The notes under the pieces are model-generated. The model worked only from the letters and a program-made list of their open reading frames with translations. It searched no databases and was not told where the DNA came from. The translations under genes and the position numbers were made by a program. Below, piece by piece: positions 4,569 to 6,675 of a stretch of DNA of 6,675 nt. Source of the DNA: SLNP01 sp964446435 (GTDB taxonomy: Bacteria > Bacteroidota > Bacteroidia > Bacteroidales > VadinHA17); assembly GCA_964446435.1 (NCBI GenBank), contig CAYUOS010000156.1, forward strand, positions 1-6,675, in the 5' to 3' direction. Positions within the stretch are counted from its first letter, which is position 1, and every line of letters begins with the position of its first letter.

Positions 4569-6675
4569 TTACTCTTCCAGGATTGCCCTGGTCTCTCTTA
4601 CGAAAACCCTGGTGTCGCGTTTGAATTTGTATCTCTTTCCTGCCATCAGCAGCGATGGAAAAGTAAGCCTTGTGCCGTCGTCAGCAACTGCTTCTCCTGA
4701 GAGCAAAACGCCAATCTTTCCCTCAAGATTGATGCTTCCGCCTGAGTCGGGTTTCATAATCTCTCCGTTCTCAAGCCACTGACGCAATTCTCTCCTGTGC
4801 CACTCGTTAAAGGGTTCCTGCTTGCTCAGTATATTCTCGGCAAACCTCATATAAGCAAATCGCCAGAGTTCCTCCACCAGCAGGTCAGACTCCCTCATTA
4901 TCTGGCGCATTCTGGCTGCCGAGATGAAAAGGGTAGTTACAGGTGTCTCAGCTATTACCGTGGCGGTTCTGGGCAAGCCTGAAAGTACGAGCATTTCTCC
5001 GATGACCGCCCCCGGCCCAAGTATCTCTATCTTCTCGGTACCTATGCTGACACTTACCTGTCCATGAATTATTATGAACAAACCATCATCGGTACTCTCT
5101 TCCCTGACGATCACCTCACCTATTGAGAACATCCTGTTTTGCATTGAGCCCTCAACCTTTGAGAAGGTTCTCCTGTCAAGATTGCCCAGCCACTGGATTT
5201 CCCTCAGCAGGTCTGCAGGCCTGGGAATTTCGAGGCTTGGAGGTGAGTCTACCAACCTCTTCATTCTCTCCTCAACTCTTGCTGTCATTTTCTCTGCTTC
5301 ACCGGCGTCGAGACGACCCTTGTTCAGGAGTTTGTCAATGGTTCTTTTTTCATGGTTAAGGACTGTTCTTATTGCATAGCGGGTGGTGACGGCACTATAG
5401 ATTTCGGGATAGGAGTTACGCAGATTCCTCAGGAATGTGAGGCCATGGATACGGTTTTCGTTAATCTCGCTTTCAAGCATCTCAATATCATCCTGACTAA
5501 GTTCAGAGCCATCGCCGTCACTGCTTATAATCATGTTTTCAAGTAGTTTTAGGCTCTCTTCCTGTGCCAGTACAAAGCCTCTTGCCGCGTCATAGCTGAT
5601 TGCCACCCTGTCGAGAAAGAGCCTCCGCGCCGATGAGCCTATAACCGGCACATAAAGTAACCTGCTCAACAGCCGCGGTGTTTTCCACTCCTGCTCCAGG
5701 TCATTCCTTTTCGACAGAGATATCAATCCCCCTTCATCAATTATCTCATTGATTGCCTCAGTAAGTTTTCTCACCGCCACCGGACCGAGCATTCCTTCCC
5801 TGAACTGGCCCCAGTAACTACCTTTCTCCTTTTCAAGGATGCGCATCCTGGTTTCCGCAATCGCCGAATCAATCTTGATATTGTCATTATTTTGAGATGT
5901 TATCTGGTCAGGCAGGTATTCAGCCACCTTATTCCAGTTAGCCCTGTTAAGGAACCGATCCTTCTTCGATTTGACAAGTGCAGTTTCGGTACTTTGCCTG
6001 AGGAACCGGTTTGCAGAACTCATCATCAAGGCTTTCGCCGGTGCTATACGGGTAAGTCCAAGCCAATCAAGAAGAGGCCTTATTGTTGTGGCATTCACAA
6101 GCAGTGTCAGAGTTACTATACCTGCTGTGAGAAACAGGAACTGATCACGCAATTCGCGGGGTATACTATCCTCTCCGGCAACAATCAGTGCAAGGGCAAG
6201 GGCAATGGCACCCCTGAGGGCTCCCCACCATAATACAATGCCGTTCCTCCTGCTTAAGCCGTATCCGGCCTTTCTCATGGCCGGGAAGAGCAGCAGTATA
6301 ACAATTGCCCTAACAACATGAATTGCAAGATAAATAAGCCCCAGAAGTATAATATTGTTAAGAGTTATCTTCGCCTGGTTCGAAATGATAACTCCTACAA
6401 TGATGAATATAAGTGTGTTGGCTATAAATGCTGCCAGCTCCCAAAACTCATGAAGAAAATGTTCCACCTCAGGACTGATGCGGGTTCTGCCCAACCCGGC
6501 CATTACCAATCCGAGAGTAACAACCCCAAGCACACCTGATACATGAAGGAAGTGCTCGGCAACGAAGAATGTCAGATAAGCTGCTGCGATGATGACAGTT
6601 ATCTCAATCATGGCATCATTGAATACCTTTTTAACCCAGCTTATGGTTATATATCCAAAAGGAGTCCGACTGCGG
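4569..6675 (-). CDS. SOS1-like CPA1 Na+/H+ antiporter with C-terminal cyclic-nucleotide-binding domain, 5' part missing
   Basis: The frame is open to the right edge (701 codons visible). The ATG at 6611 is internal: codons 6612-6674 read FGYITISWVKKVFNDA just before it, continuing conserved antiporter sequence. Numbering from that Met, residues 1-175 hold about six transmembrane helices of the CPA1/NHE core, with hallmark segments VSGVLGVVTLGL (24-35), HEFWELAAFIANTLIFI (54-70) and WWGALRGAIALAL (128-140, including the conserved TM11 Arg). The first helices and the ion-binding Asp motif lie outside the window. Residues ~190-460 are a soluble, charged helical region. Residues ~465-580 are a CNB domain whose phosphate-binding cassette is intact: G538-E539 and PRTATV from 547. 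Residues ~600-680 look like a beta-rich tail. This order, and the wording of the membrane part, match plant SOS1/NHX7 plasma-membrane Na+/H+ exchangers. The likely role is Na+ export or pH homeostasis at the inner membrane, possibly gated by cAMP, cGMP or another ligand. Ion specificity cannot be assigned. Confidence 0.95.
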   Translation of the reverse strand, partial: RSRTPFGYITISWVKKVFNDAMIEITVIIAAAYLTFFVAEHFLHVSGVLGVVTLGLVMAGLGRTRISPEVEHFLHEFWELAAFIANTLIFIIVGVIISNQAKITLNNIILLGLIYLAIHVVRAIVILLLFPAMRKAGYGLSRRNGIVLWWGALRGAIALALALIVAGEDSIPRELRDQFLFLTAGIVTLTLLVNATTIRPLLDWLGLTRIAPAKALMMSSANRFLRQSTETALVKSKKDRFLNRANWNKVAEYLPDQITSQNNDNIKIDSAIAETRMRILEKEKGSYWGQFREGMLGPVAVRKLTEAINEIIDEGGLISLSKRNDLEQEWKTPRLLSRLLYVPVIGSSARRLFLDRVAISYDAARGFVLAQEESLKLLENMIISSDGDGSELSQDDIEMLESEINENRIHGLTFLRNLRNSYPEIYSAVTTRYAIRTVLNHEKRTIDKLLNKGRLDAGEAEKMTARVEERMKRLVDSPPSLEIPRPADLLREIQWLGNLDRRTFSKVEGSMQNRMFSIGEVIVREESTDDGLFIIIHGQVSVSIGTEKIEILGPGAVIGEMLVLSGLPRTATVIAETPVTTLFISAARMRQIMRESDLLVEELWRFAYMRFAENILSKQEPFNEWHRRELRQWLENGEIMKPDSGGSINLEGKIGVLLSGEAVADDGTRLTFPSLLMAGKRYKFKRDTRVFVRETRAILEE

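Noticed and set aside
5892..6539. Plus-strand open frames of 113 and 73 codons opposite the antiporter gene
   Set aside because: Both are antisense to conserved antiporter sequence and have unlikely compositions, so they are shadows.
1947..6675. A single operon of antiporter, YceI and FadL-family genes
   Set aside because: The same strand is shared, but the gaps are 167 and 262 bases, and there is a hairpin after the YceI gene and a good promoter candidate before the FadL-family gene.
1..6675. CRISPR array, tRNA/rRNA, transposon or phage gene
   Set aside because: No spaced direct repeats, cloverleaf-like sequences, transposase motifs or phage-type proteins were seen on either strand.

Overview
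The window looks like ordinary chromosomal DNA from a member of the Bacteroidota. The evidence is the gene families present (a Bacteroidetes-type sortilin/BNR-repeat secreted protein, an OMPP1/FadL-type porin, a secreted YceI protein), the absence of Shine-Dalgarno sequences before the starts, and two promoter candidates of the Bacteroidetes TTTG / TAnnTTTG kind. Base composition is moderate and even by eye. I see no mobile element, phage gene, CRISPR array, tRNA or rRNA. No gene-free stretch exceeds 300 bases; the longest is 262.

Layout, left to right. (1) On the minus strand, the first ~330 codons of a large secreted BNR/Asp-box (VPS10/sortilin-like) beta-propeller protein start at 989 and run off the left edge. 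(2) A 201-base divergent spacer carries a promoter candidate for gene 1 and a perfect 12-bp palindrome just before gene 2. (3) On the plus strand, 1191-1874 encodes a small exported protein I do not recognise: a Cys-containing, probably beta-rich domain followed by TPR-like helices. (4) A strong hairpin terminator lies between gene 2 and the convergent gene 3. (5) On the minus strand, 1947-3569 encodes an OMPP1/FadL/TodX family outer-membrane beta-barrel, with a good promoter candidate and several short dyads upstream. (6) On the minus strand, 3832-4401 encodes a periplasmic YceI-family protein. (7) On the minus strand, from 4569 past the right edge, lies the C-terminal part of a large CPA1 Na+/H+ antiporter fused to a long cytosolic helical region, a cyclic-nucleotide-binding (CNB) domain and a C-terminal beta-rich tail. 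This is the architecture of plant SOS1 (NHX7).

The genes do not form an obvious pathway. Genes 3, 4 and 5 share a strand but are separated by 167-262 bases with their own upstream or downstream signals, so I treat them as separate transcription units. FadL-type transport and the lipid-binding YceI fold could both handle hydrophobic ligands in the envelope, but adjacency is the only link. The item most worth following up is the antiporter with an intact-looking nucleotide-binding cassette. I found nothing I would call a previously undescribed multi-gene system.
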